Part shown: piece after piece, positions 19,728-26,938 of the stretch
How the letters are laid out: every line of letters begins with the position of its first letter
How positions within the stretch are numbered: position 1 is the first letter of the stretch
DNA from: REEB95 sp035934995
GTDB taxonomy: Bacteria; Pseudomonadota; Alphaproteobacteria; ATCC43930; CGMCC-115725
Assembly: GCA_035934995.1 (NCBI GenBank)
Contig: DASYXI010000037.1
Coordinates: 62,001-126,000, forward strand
Direction: 5' to 3'
DNA: 64,000 nucleotides
Program-made: the position numbers and the translations under genes
Notes under the pieces: model-generated
What the model was told of the DNA's origin: nothing
What the model saw: only the letters and a program-made list of their open reading frames with translations
Database searches by the model: none

Positions 19728-20606
19728 TCACGCGAGAGTATAGCGCACCTTGTCGCCACACTTGTCGCACGTGGGAAACGTATCTCCTTCGTCCGGTTCA
19801 ATGAGGGAGTCTCCGGCATGCCCAACATGGTGGGCACGGAATGGAGTTGTTCCTGGCACCTTTTCGCCAGGGCTAAATGGCTTGTCGGCCCAATTTGGCT
19901 TTTTAATTTCTGCCAATGGCTTTAGTAGCAGCTTGAGTGCATTGACGGCCCGCACCAGATCATCGGCGCTCGCTTCATCGGTGATGCGGCCAGCGATCTC
20001 GATGCCATTGCCAGTGAAGGTGACGCGGAACGGCTCCGCCCCAGATGCGGGCGTGAAGGTAGTCGTTTGTTGACGTTGTAGCGCATGAGTCGTGGCCAAC
20101 GAACGCCCTCCTTTCCCTTGTGACTCAATGAGCGGAGTATAATGACCTGATTCCTGCGCTACAAGGTCCGTTGTCTCTCGGTAGGACTGGATAACTCGAT
20201 CAACGGCATCTGTCGCGAAATTCCGTCGCATCAGCCATGCGCGCAAATTTTCGTCGCTCGGCTTACCCTGTGGCCACTCATTGGCAATCTCGGTGAAAAG
20301 GGTGGGTTTGAATGCAGCTTCCTGAATCGCGGCGACTTTTTCTTCTGGTTTAGCCGGATACAAGACGGTCATTGCCAGCGGAGAGACTTTCATCTTACCG
20401 CTTTCGATCTCTTCCAAAAGCCCGTATTTGCTGATGGCTGAGATCATCTTGATCGACGCACCATTAAGACCATTGTACCCGAGATGCTTGGCAATGACCT
20501 CTTTCGGCGCGGCAAGGTGCTGCTCAGCCGCGTGAATGGCTTTCACGCGGCTGATTGCCTCCGGCAAACTGATCGCCGGATAATTCGGACTGCGAATGCG
20601 GGCCAT
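19728..20606 (-). CDS. Winged-helix-like protein with C-terminal YjzC-like zinc-ribbon, function unknown
   Basis: The 292-residue protein begins MARIRSPNYPAISLPEAISR. The first 100 residues (APKEVIAKHLGYNGLNGASI, then KMISAISKYGLLEEIESGKM) look like a winged-helix DNA-binding domain. A middle region of unknown fold follows. The last about 50 residues (KPFSPGEKVPGTTPFRAHHV ... FPTCDKCGDKVRYTLA) resemble the small YjzC-like family, with a likely metal site from Cys280, Cys283 and His residues. Related proteins are frequent in mobile parts of alphaproteobacterial genomes as far as I recall, always unnamed. It could be a transcription regulator of the island. Lower GC content than the core genes suggests transfer. 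Confidence 0.7.
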   Translation of the reverse strand: MARIRSPNYPAISLPEAISRVKAIHAAEQHLAAPKEVIAKHLGYNGLNGASIKMISAISKYGLLEEIESGKMKVSPLAMTVLYPAKPEEKVAAIQEAAFKPTLFTEIANEWPQGKPSDENLRAWLMRRNFATDAVDRVIQSYRETTDLVAQESGHYTPLIESQGKGGRSLATTHALQRQQTTTFTPASGAEPFRVTFTGNGIEIAGRITDEASADDLVRAVNALKLLLKPLAEIKKPNWADKPFSPGEKVPGTTPFRAHHVGHAGDSLIEPDEGDTFPTCDKCGDKVRYTLA

Positions 20607-20683
20607 AGCGGCTCCCCTTTAAAGGGCGTGCCGGAGATATAATCCCCCTGTTTGGCTGCGTCAACGTCAAATATCTGTTTAGC

Positions 20684-20711
20684 TTGTATAGCTCTAATTA
20701 TGTGCTATAAT
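20684..20711 (+). promoter_or_regulatory. Sigma70-like promoter with overlapping operator-like repeat
   Basis: TTGTAT (20684-20689) and a consensus TATAAT (20706-20711) are 16 bases apart. The -10 box sits in an imperfect inverted repeat, CTCTA-ATTAT ... ATAAT-AGAG, which could be an operator. A perfect TATAAT is unusual next to the GC-rich genome. Transcription would run rightward into the hairpins and tRNA-like gene. Confidence 0.55.
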
Positions 20712-20717
20712 AGAGTT

Positions 20718-20783
20718 ATGGGCATGGAGAGCGCCATGACTAGGAGAGTTTCAAGCCCCACCGTTGCCGCCGACCGGCGGTAG
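20718..20783 (+). CDS. Possible 21-residue leaderless peptide
   Basis: ATG 20718 lies seven bases past the -10 box, at the expected transcription start, and opens a 21-codon frame (MGMESAMTRRVSSPTVAADR, then R) ending at TAG 20781-20783. The position fits leaderless translation, but the frame is short and there is no conservation evidence, so it may be chance. Confidence 0.2.
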   Translation: MGMESAMTRRVSSPTVAADRR

Positions 20784-20802
20784 GGCGAGGACACATAGGA
20801 GA

Positions 20803-20847
20803 AGGGGCCGCTTCCCCGAGCCCACGAAAGCCAAGGAAGCGGCCCCT
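20803..20847 (+). repeat. Perfect 13-bp inverted repeat (hairpin)
   Basis: AGGGGCCGCTTCC (20803-20815) and GGAAGCGGCCCCT (20835-20847) are perfect complements around a 19-base loop. No T-run follows, so it is not a standard terminator. It ends 13 bases before the tRNA-like gene and may be a processing signal or part of a larger structured RNA. Confidence 0.7.
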
Positions 20848-20860
20848 AATCGGCCTTTGG

Positions 20861-20932
20861 TGCCCCGTAGTCTAAGGGTAGGACGCTCGGTTTACAGCCG
20901 GAGAGGTCCAGGTCCGAATCCTGGCGGGGCAA
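20861..20932 (+). tRNA. tRNA-like gene, apparent anticodon UAC (Val)
   Basis: The 72 bases fold as a cloverleaf: a 7-bp acceptor TGCCCCG/CGGGGCA, D arm GTCT-AAGGGTA-GGAC with A14, G18G19 and A21, anticodon loop TTTACAG, and T arm CCAGG-TCCGAAT-CCTGG. The anticodon stem CTCGG/CCGGA has a C-A mismatch at 27-43 (or a bulged G on its 3' side), and T55 is replaced by C. Discriminator A (20932) fits Val, but the U1-A72 pair does not. CCA is not cleanly encoded. It may be a divergent mobile-element tRNA or a decayed copy. Confidence 0.55.
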
Positions 20933-20950
20933 CACCAGGAACCAGCGGGA

Positions 20951-20976
20951 CCGATGGCTGCGCTAACAGCCACCGG
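20951..20976 (+). repeat. Hairpin downstream of the tRNA-like gene
   Basis: CCGATGGCTG (20951-20960) pairs with CAGCCACCGG (20967-20976) with one wobble pair and a six-base loop. It could end or stabilise the transcript that includes the tRNA-like gene. Confidence 0.5.
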
Positions 20977-21096
20977 CCCCTAGATCAACCACTCGGGGGT
21001 AAGCCCAAGTGACGACCCGAACTGACACTATAGCGAATTTGGCGGAATCCGTCCAATCGCGTGGGCCTGTCTCCGAGCAACGTACGGGGCAGACCC

Positions 21097-21987
21097 ATGA
21101 ACGTCCTACCAACCGATAAGCAAACCGCGATCATCGCCGCGCTCACTGAGGGCATGAGCATCCGGGCGACCGAGCGCCTAACCGGCGTTCACCGCGACAC
21201 CATCATGCGCCTTGGCGTCAACGTCGGGATCGGCTGCGCCAAGCTGCACAATGCCATCATGCGCGATCTGCGAGTGAACCGGATCGAGCTAGACGAGATA
21301 TGGCAATTCGTCGGCAAGAAGCGCCGCCAAGTGACGGAAGATGATCCGCCGGAGATTGGCGACCAATACACGTTCCTGGCCCTGGACGGGACCAGTAAGG
21401 CGATCGTCGCGCACCGCACCGGCAAGCGCGATTACCGCAACACGCACCTATTCGTTTCCGATCTGCGCGAGCGCGTCTTAGGAGCGCCGGAAATTTCTGC
21501 CGATGCGTTCCGCGCCTATCCCCGAGCCATCGAACAAGCGTTCGGTGCGAACGTGCATTTTGGCACGATTGATAAGACGTATGCCGCCGAGCCTGGGGCC
21601 ATCGAAGCGTGGCGGCGGTATTCACCCGGAAACGTAGTAGCGGTACAGCGCCAGGTAGTAAGCGGCTACCCAATCACGATTTCGACCAGCTATGTCGAGC
21701 GGCAAAACCTGACGCTCCGCATGTCGCAACGGCGGTTCACGCGGCTGACGAACGGGTTTTCAAAGAAATTGGAAAATCACATGGCGGCCGTCGCGCTATA
21801 CGTCGCGCATTACAATTTCTGCCGTGTCCATGAGGCTCATCGCGTCACCCCAGCGATGCAGCTTGGCCTAACCGATCATGTCTGGACGATTGGTGATCTT
21901 GTTGAAGCAGCATTACACGGAACTATTGCAGAGTCGGTAGGACGGCGGCATGGTCAATTCACGGTAATTGACGGCGGGGCGTCTTAG
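21097..21987 (+). CDS. IS1-family-type transposase
   Basis: From ATG 21097 (MNVLPTDKQTAIIAALTEGM) the product is 296 residues. An N-terminal helix-turn-helix (SIRATERLTGVHRDTIMRLG) is followed by a DDE-type catalytic core: IELDEIWQFVGKKRRQV, SADAFRAYPRAIEQAFGANV, and STSYVERQNLTLRMSQRRF with the acidic Glu. This is the long single-frame IS1-like transposase common in alphaproteobacteria. The frame is intact. I could not identify convincing terminal inverted repeats around it, so it may be an element with lost ends. Confidence 0.85.
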   Translation: MNVLPTDKQTAIIAALTEGMSIRATERLTGVHRDTIMRLGVNVGIGCAKLHNAIMRDLRVNRIELDEIWQFVGKKRRQVTEDDPPEIGDQYTFLALDGTSKAIVAHRTGKRDYRNTHLFVSDLRERVLGAPEISADAFRAYPRAIEQAFGANVHFGTIDKTYAAEPGAIEAWRRYSPGNVVAVQRQVVSGYPITISTSYVERQNLTLRMSQRRFTRLTNGFSKKLENHMAAVALYVAHYNFCRVHEAHRVTPAMQLGLTDHVWTIGDLVEAALHGTIAESVGRRHGQFTVIDGGAS

Positions 21988-21997
21988 GGGGTGTCGT

Positions 21998-22201
21998 ATG
22001 GATATAGATATTTTTCTTATCCGAACTGTGCCCTTCGCAATATTGGCTGTGGGTGCTATCTGGTTGATGGTGTGGGCACGTCGTAATGGTCTGCCATATA
22101 ACCACCCATCGGTAAGACGCAGGGCTTGGTTTTTGGTGATTGGTGTTACCGTCGCTCTTTTTGCTATGGCCCCAATCAACCTGTTTGTCTCTGCACGATA
22201 A
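21998..22201 (+). CDS. Small two-helix membrane protein, unknown function
   Basis: The 67-residue frame starts at ATG 21998 after a G-rich stretch (GGGGGTGTCGT). It has two hydrophobic helices (TVPFAILAVGAIWLMVWA and AWFLVIGVTVALFAMAPINL) joined by a basic loop. It begins ten bases after the IS1-family transposase stop, in the same orientation. I recognise no family; it may be a cargo gene of the island or a chance frame, but the regular hydrophobic pattern favours coding. Confidence 0.5.
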   Translation: MDIDIFLIRTVPFAILAVGAIWLMVWARRNGLPYNHPSVRRRAWFLVIGVTVALFAMAPINLFVSAR

Positions 22202-22251
22202 TTGCGATTGATTATCCCGTGTCCTAATACGATCTGCGAGTGTCCTAAATC

Positions 22252-22278
22252 GGGCGATTATCTGCTACTTGACGGATT
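22252..22278 (+). repeat. Left terminal inverted repeat of the IS1595-family element
   Basis: 27 bases that match the reverse complement of 24150-24176 exactly; similarity continues imperfectly for about nine more bases (TAATCTTAGC against TGATTTTAGC). Confidence 0.92.
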
Positions 22279-22336
22279 AATCTTAGCCGTTATCCTGTTC
22301 TTTGCCTTCGGAGGATGTGCGCTGGCGAGATGGCGA

Positions 22337-23185
22337 TCAGTCGGAGTAGTTGCCAATCGGGCAAATACTCAAATGCTGCACGTTGCTGGTTCCACTTTGG
22401 AAGAAGTAGCAAAAGGCTGTGTGGTGGGGTTTTTCGAACGTAAGGTAAGCAAAACAGCCTTGCAGATAGACAATCTTCGAGCCGGAAACGACATCGGCAT
22501 CAACAGAATCCTTAAGGATTTTTTTCGTTATTACCTGTGTGCTGAAACCAGTCGACGGAAAAACGATCTGTCCGTTCGGCTGAGTCGGAGTAGCAATGCA
22601 CTTGGTGACGTAATTGAGAATCGTGTTCTTGATCACTCCTCTGATGTCATCAATAGGAGTGGCAAAGAATTTTGTTACATCGCTGTACACGTCCCGTGCT
22701 GGTTGTCGCCCAGGATTCACGTAGACGATAGTTGCTGTGATGTCCTTGCCAACGGTTGGAACCCCATCAATGCTCGCATCAGTGGCACCCAGCCACGCGC
22801 GCGAACTTTCCACAAGCGTTTCTTGCGCGCGCTGGTCGGTGGCATCATTAGCAATCTTGGCTTGCTCAAGAGCGGAGACGTTGTCGGCGTGAGCTTCAAC
22901 GGCCGCCTGCCGAGCATAATGCATAGTGAAATAGAAAATTACGTCGCCACCAGTGCTGACAACAATGGTGCCAATAAGCAAACAGATGACAATCTTTTCG
23001 CGAAAGGCGCGCTTGTTGTCGTCGGCCTGCTCTTGTGCCTGTGTGGAATCAAGTGTGTTAGCTATGCTGTGGATGAGACGAAAATAATTTTCGTTCTGGT
23101 TGCGGCACCTTTGATTGGGACTGGCATTGCGGCGTTGCTTTACGCTACCGGAATTGCCCCGCTTCTTTTTCCCCCATATCCACAT
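22337..23185 (-). CDS. IS1595 passenger: single-span membrane protein with extracytoplasmic domain
   Basis: The 282-residue protein has a basic N-terminus, one transmembrane helix (about residues 64-88, KIVICLLIGTIVVSTGGDVI), a helical stalk (AAVEAHADNVSALEQAKIAN) and a C-terminal domain starting ESSRAWLGATDASIDGVPTV with beta-strand-like pattern and NPGRQPARDVY. I recall similar 'RAWxG' membrane proteins as cargo of IS1595-family elements, with no known role. AAGGAC precedes its ATG. It is convergent with nothing and lies directly downstream of the transposase, nine bases after its stop, so the two are probably co-transcribed. Confidence 0.75.
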   Translation of the reverse strand: MWIWGKKKRGNSGSVKQRRNASPNQRCRNQNENYFRLIHSIANTLDSTQAQEQADDNKRAFREKIVICLLIGTIVVSTGGDVIFYFTMHYARQAAVEAHADNVSALEQAKIANDATDQRAQETLVESSRAWLGATDASIDGVPTVGKDITATIVYVNPGRQPARDVYSDVTKFFATPIDDIRGVIKNTILNYVTKCIATPTQPNGQIVFPSTGFSTQVITKKILKDSVDADVVSGSKIVYLQGCFAYLTFEKPHHTAFCYFFQSGTSNVQHLSICPIGNYSD

Positions 23186-23194
23186 GATTTGTCC

Positions 23195-24106
23195 TTAAAC
23201 GCCGCTAATCGCCGCGCCAAAAATATCTGCGTTCTCACGGTTATTGTACCGGAATTGAAATTCCGCGACGTAGAGCGGCAGATATTTTGGGCTGACCTTG
23301 TGGAACGTGCCGACTATGCCGCGCTTAACGAGCGACCAGAAGCCCTCGATTGTTTGGGTATGAACCGCTCCCACAACGTATTCGCCCTTCGCGTGATCGA
23401 CGGCGGCGTGTTGCGGAAATTCTTTATGCAAATACTTGTACGCAACCCACTTGTCGGTGCAGAGCAGACTAACCTTCGTCGAGACGGTTTCGCGGATAAA
23501 ACTAGTCAAGGTATCGGCGCGGACATTATCGACGACGCGGGCGACGACGTTCCCTTTGCGACTTACAGCACCCGCGACGACAGCCTTACCAGCACCACCC
23601 GTGCCACCACTCCCATCACCGCGCTTATCCTTGTGCCGATTCTTGGCTTTGCCGCCGACGAAAGTTTCATCGACTTCTACGATGCCCATGAGTTTCTTGA
23701 AGTCCTTGTCGATCAGCCCGGCACGGATGCGGTGGCACATATAGAGGGACGTTTCGTAGGAGCCGTAGCCAAGCGTCCGATGGACCTGCAAGGCGCTGAC
23801 GCCTTTCTTGCTGGTCAGCATCATGTGAATGACGCGGAACCAGTCGCGGAGCGGCTTGTTGGTGTTCTCGAAGATCGTGCCGACCAGATGGGAGAAGCGG
23901 TAAGCCCCGCCCTCGCGGCAATCGGGACACTCCCAATGCCACTTGCGGGTTTTGAGGTCATAGACGCGCTCAGAGCCGCAACGCGGACACCGGACGCCAT
24001 TGGGCCAGCGATGGCCGACCAGATAGGCGCAGCAGGCATCCTCGTCGGGAAACGCCTTTTCCCACTGGGCGATGGTCATTTGGTGGATCGTCTTTTTATG
24101 GGCCAT
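23195..24106 (-). CDS. IS1595-family (ISXO2-like) transposase
   Basis: The 303-residue protein begins MAHKKTIHQMTIAQWEKAFP and has an N-terminal zinc ribbon (CPRCGSERVYDLKTRKWHWE, then CPDC), characteristic of the ISXO2-like family. The catalytic core includes VEVDETFVGGKAKN (first Asp), VSLLCTDKWVAYKYL (second Asp) and IEGFWSLVKRGIVGTFHKVS, followed by LPLYVAEFQFRYNNR. The frame is full length and ends near the right inverted repeat boundary, so the element is potentially active. Confidence 0.95.
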   Translation of the reverse strand: MAHKKTIHQMTIAQWEKAFPDEDACCAYLVGHRWPNGVRCPRCGSERVYDLKTRKWHWECPDCREGGAYRFSHLVGTIFENTNKPLRDWFRVIHMMLTSKKGVSALQVHRTLGYGSYETSLYMCHRIRAGLIDKDFKKLMGIVEVDETFVGGKAKNRHKDKRGDGSGGTGGAGKAVVAGAVSRKGNVVARVVDNVRADTLTSFIRETVSTKVSLLCTDKWVAYKYLHKEFPQHAAVDHAKGEYVVGAVHTQTIEGFWSLVKRGIVGTFHKVSPKYLPLYVAEFQFRYNNRENADIFGAAISGV

Positions 24107-24149
24107 AGCGACTCTCCTATCGATGAGGAAAGCCTACCATGCTAAAATC

Positions 24150-24176
24150 AATCCGTCAAGTAGCAGATAATCGCCC
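24150..24176 (-). repeat. Right terminal inverted repeat of the IS1595-family element
   Basis: Exact reverse complement of 22252-22278; immediately followed by the duplicated target bases. Confidence 0.92.
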
Positions 24177-24233
24177 TAAATCGGACAGCACCATCCGGTC
24201 TGATAGGCTATGAAATTCAGATACTTAAAGATA

Positions 24234-24264
24234 CGCCCGCCGGCACCCGCCGCGCGGGCGTTTT
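24234..24264 (+). terminator. Possible rho-independent terminator before the terminase gene
   Basis: CGCCCGC (24234-24240) pairs with GCGGGCG (24254-24260) around a 13-base loop and is followed by TTTT (24261-24264). It would stop rightward transcription coming out of the island's insertion sequence. Confidence 0.5.
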
Positions 24265-24290
24265 CATTTCTGCGCCAGGCGCGAAACCCC

Positions 24291-24905
24291 ATGCACCTCC
24301 GCATCCAGCAATTCGTCCGCGAATATCTGGTCGATCTGAACGCGGCGGCGGCTGCGCGCCGGTGCGGCTATCCCGCGCACGCCGCGCGCGTGCGCGGCTC
24401 CAAGCTGATGGCACGCAAGGACGTCCAGGCGGCGGTGCGGCAGGCAATGGCCGAACGTGCCGCGCGCACCGGCATCACCGCCGATCGCGTCATTCAGGAA
24501 TACGCCCGTATCGCCTTCGCCGACGCGCGCGACTACTACGATTGGGGGCCGTGGGGCGTGAAGCTCCGGCCGGCGCGGTCTCTCGACGACGATGCCGCTG
24601 CGGCGGTGCGGATCGTCCGGCGCGGCCGGCGCAAGGGACCGCCGTTGACCTATCTGCATCTGCACGACAAGCACCGCGCCCTCAAGATTCTGGCGCGCCA
24701 TCTCGGCCTTTGGACCGACCGTCGCCAGACCTATCGCCTGGGACCGGACGCACGAACGGACGATCTGGCGGCGGGTGCCCGCGCCGGCCGCGAGGCGCGC
24801 GCGATCCTGCGTGATCACGTCGAAGCCAAAGACGAGGAGCTTGCGCAGCTCGCGCGCGAGGTGGAAGCGGCGTGGAAAGAGACTTTCCGAAACAGGGAAT
24901 CGTAG
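24291..24905 (+). CDS. Phage terminase small subunit (orphan)
   Basis: From ATG 24291 (MHLRIQQFVREYLVDLNAAA) the product is 204 residues. The N-terminal helix-turn-helix region AARRCGYPAHAARVRGSKLM, the VQAAVRQAMAERAARTGITA linker, and RVIQEYARIAFADARDYYDW followed by LHLHDKHRALKILARHLGLW match the Terminase_2 small-subunit family, which recognises phage DNA for packaging. No large terminase, portal or other phage gene is nearby, so this is a prophage remnant or an exapted DNA-binding protein. It is more GC-rich than the island genes beside it. It converges with the next gene (seven-base gap). Confidence 0.85.
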   Translation: MHLRIQQFVREYLVDLNAAAAARRCGYPAHAARVRGSKLMARKDVQAAVRQAMAERAARTGITADRVIQEYARIAFADARDYYDWGPWGVKLRPARSLDDDAAAAVRIVRRGRRKGPPLTYLHLHDKHRALKILARHLGLWTDRRQTYRLGPDARTDDLAAGARAGREARAILRDHVEAKDEELAQLAREVEAAWKETFRNRES

Positions 24906-24912
24906 AAGGTCG

Positions 24913-25788
24913 TCAATTCCCAACGGATGTGATCAAGAGCTTTTTAAGCCGGCCTGATTTACTCGTCATTTTGAACGCGGTGAACGCAACTGCACTTTGT
25001 GCGTCCCATTTATCCTGAGCAGTCTGCATCAAACTCTGAGTTAGTGCGAGAATGCTTATAGCGTCACGACAGGTTTCCGCGAGTTCAAAAGGTATTGGTC
25101 TATGCAGGTCCGGCAGATAGATACGGCCTTTGTACGTATTCACGTTATAGCTTGAAACGTGGCCGCTCAGCTTTTCCGTGTGTTCGGCACGTTCGGTTAC
25201 GTCAATATAGTCAAACGTCTCTCGATCAAGTGGGTGACCAATTCGAAACGCTTCTCCTGAACCGATACGTGCGGTCACTACCGCCTGCGACGCGGTTTCG
25301 GACCAAACGATCGGTCGATGCATATTCTTGATCGCAACTTCTGTTTTTTCCGTGAGCGAGTCCAACTTCGCTTGTGGCGGAATGAAGAGTCCCGTTTGCT
25401 GTCCCCTGTATTCGTCGTACTGTTTTTGTAACGTCTTGTTGTAGTCGACGTGGAATCCGAGCGTCTCCGAGATGACATAGTCGTATGCTGAGGTAACTAG
25501 GTTACCCAGCACTGAGTCATGAGGTGCGGCTAGCGCCATGAATGTCGCAACAACAATTACATCTATTTTCCAGCTTCCGTCCGCGGGTGGTACGGCGAAT
25601 ATTTTGGCGCCTTCGAGCGATGGCGCCTGAGTGATGATCTCACCGTTATTTAGGATGAGATGTGTGGTAAGCGCGAGGGATCGCTCGAAACCTATTAACG
25701 CCTGCGCCACGTCATAGAAATCGATCGCGTGATCGTCGGAGTCCGCGCCCGAATACGATAGCGTGAATATCAAATCGCGAGACGGCAC
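24913..25788 (-). CDS. Conserved uncharacterised protein of the island
   Basis: The 291-residue protein begins MPSRDLIFTLSYSGADSDDH. It has no signal peptide; one moderately hydrophobic stretch lies near residues 73-90 (WKIDVIVVATFMALAAPHDS). Recognisable conserved-looking segments are IDFYDVAQALIGFERSLALT, SAYDYVISETLGFHVDYNKT and SSYNVNTYKGRIYLPDLHRP. I recall related unnamed proteins scattered in proteobacterial accessory regions, which suggests horizontal spread, possibly with defence or mobile genes, but I cannot assign a function. Its GC content is clearly below the neighbouring core genes. Confidence 0.7.
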   Translation of the reverse strand: MPSRDLIFTLSYSGADSDDHAIDFYDVAQALIGFERSLALTTHLILNNGEIITQAPSLEGAKIFAVPPADGSWKIDVIVVATFMALAAPHDSVLGNLVTSAYDYVISETLGFHVDYNKTLQKQYDEYRGQQTGLFIPPQAKLDSLTEKTEVAIKNMHRPIVWSETASQAVVTARIGSGEAFRIGHPLDRETFDYIDVTERAEHTEKLSGHVSSYNVNTYKGRIYLPDLHRPIPFELAETCRDAISILALTQSLMQTAQDKWDAQSAVAFTAFKMTSKSGRLKKLLITSVGN

Positions 25789-25879
25789 TTAATTCCTCAA
25801 CTTATGCGTGTATTAAAAAAACTGAGGTTACGCATTCTCCGTACCGAGGCAAGGAATTGTTGTTAATGTACTGGCTCCC

Positions 25880-25908
25880 TTGCTTTCCCGCCCGGTTTCC
25901 CCTATCTA
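25880..25908 (+). promoter_or_regulatory. Likely rpsB promoter
   Basis: TTGCTT (25880-25885) and TATCTA (25903-25908) are 17 bases apart. They lie about 125 bases ahead of the rpsB start, leaving a structured leader. No other promoter-like pair is as good in this gap. Confidence 0.5.
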
Positions 25909-25946
25909 AAGCCCACTTTTCAACAACCCACACGCGGGGTTTGGCT

Positions 25947-26005
25947 CTCGTCCCGCATCAAGGACGAGGTGCCGTTCCGGTGCTGGCCCAAAAGGCCGGT
26001 TCACA
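25947..26005 (+). promoter_or_regulatory. Structured rpsB leader
   Basis: A perfect 7-bp hairpin CTCGTCC/GGACGAG (25947-25953, 25962-25968) is followed by a second one, CTGGCC/GGCCGG, ending just before CACATG. Ribosomal protein S2 represses its own mRNA in other bacteria through a leader structure; whether this leader does so is inference. Confidence 0.35.
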
Positions 26006-26034
26006 TGCCCCGCGGCGGACTAACCGGAGAAAGG

Positions 26035-26826
<792 letters not shown>

Positions 26827-26844
26827 ATTGCAATTGCAGATACC

Positions 26845-26915
26845 GTCATGCCCGGCCTTGTGCCGGGCATCCACGCCGTCAAGACGTGGATGGCCGGGTC
26901 AAGCCCGGCCATGAC
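26845..26915. repeat. Alphaproteobacterial palindromic intergenic repeat
   Basis: GTCATGCCCGGCCTTGTGCC (26845-26864) and the mirror GGCCGGGTCAAGCCCGGCCA ending CATGAC (to 26915) form a long nested palindrome. This GTCATG...CCGGGCAT...CATGAC type of element is scattered between genes in many alphaproteobacteria. Here it separates rpsB and tsf and could form a stable hairpin in the shared transcript. Confidence 0.8.
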
Positions 26916-26938
26916 ACAAGACTTAAGGAGACGACACC

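Larger units (their letters stand above)
20607..21096. other. 490-base non-coding, highly structured segment of the island
   Basis: This gap contains an AT-rich sigma70-like promoter (20684-20711), a 21-codon frame that would be leaderless (20718-20783), a long perfect hairpin (20803-20847), a tRNA-like gene (20861-20932), another hairpin (20951-20976) and about 120 bases leading to the IS1-family transposase in which I see nothing else. The dense RNA secondary structure suggests a functional transcript rather than spacer DNA. Confidence 0.5.
22244..24184. mobile_element. Complete IS1595-family insertion with passenger gene and target duplication
   Basis: Terminal inverted repeats identical over 27 bases lie at 22252-22278 (beginning GGGCGATTATCTGCTACTTG) and 24150-24176. 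Both ends are flanked by the direct repeat CCTAAATCGG (22244-22253 and 24175-24184), from which an 8-bp target duplication, the IS1595-family size, can be placed in two registers. Inside are a transposase and a passenger gene, both on the minus strand. Intact ends, duplication and frames suggest a recent insertion. Removing it restores TGTCC-TAAATC-GGACA, a palindromic target. Confidence 0.9.

Noticed and set aside
20764..21012. An 82-codon frame running through the tRNA-like gene
   Set aside because: It overlaps the hairpins and tRNA-like structure, has Arg/Gly/Pro-rich random composition and no ribosome site.
22202..24145. A 647-codon open frame on the plus strand across the IS1595 element
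   Set aside because: It is the antisense of the transposase and passenger genes, crosses the inverted repeat, and shows no protein family features; the minus-strand frames have clear zinc-ribbon and DDE motifs.
24291..25788. Idea of an intact prophage
   Set aside because: Only a terminase small subunit is present; no large terminase, portal, capsid, tail, integrase or lysis genes are visible.
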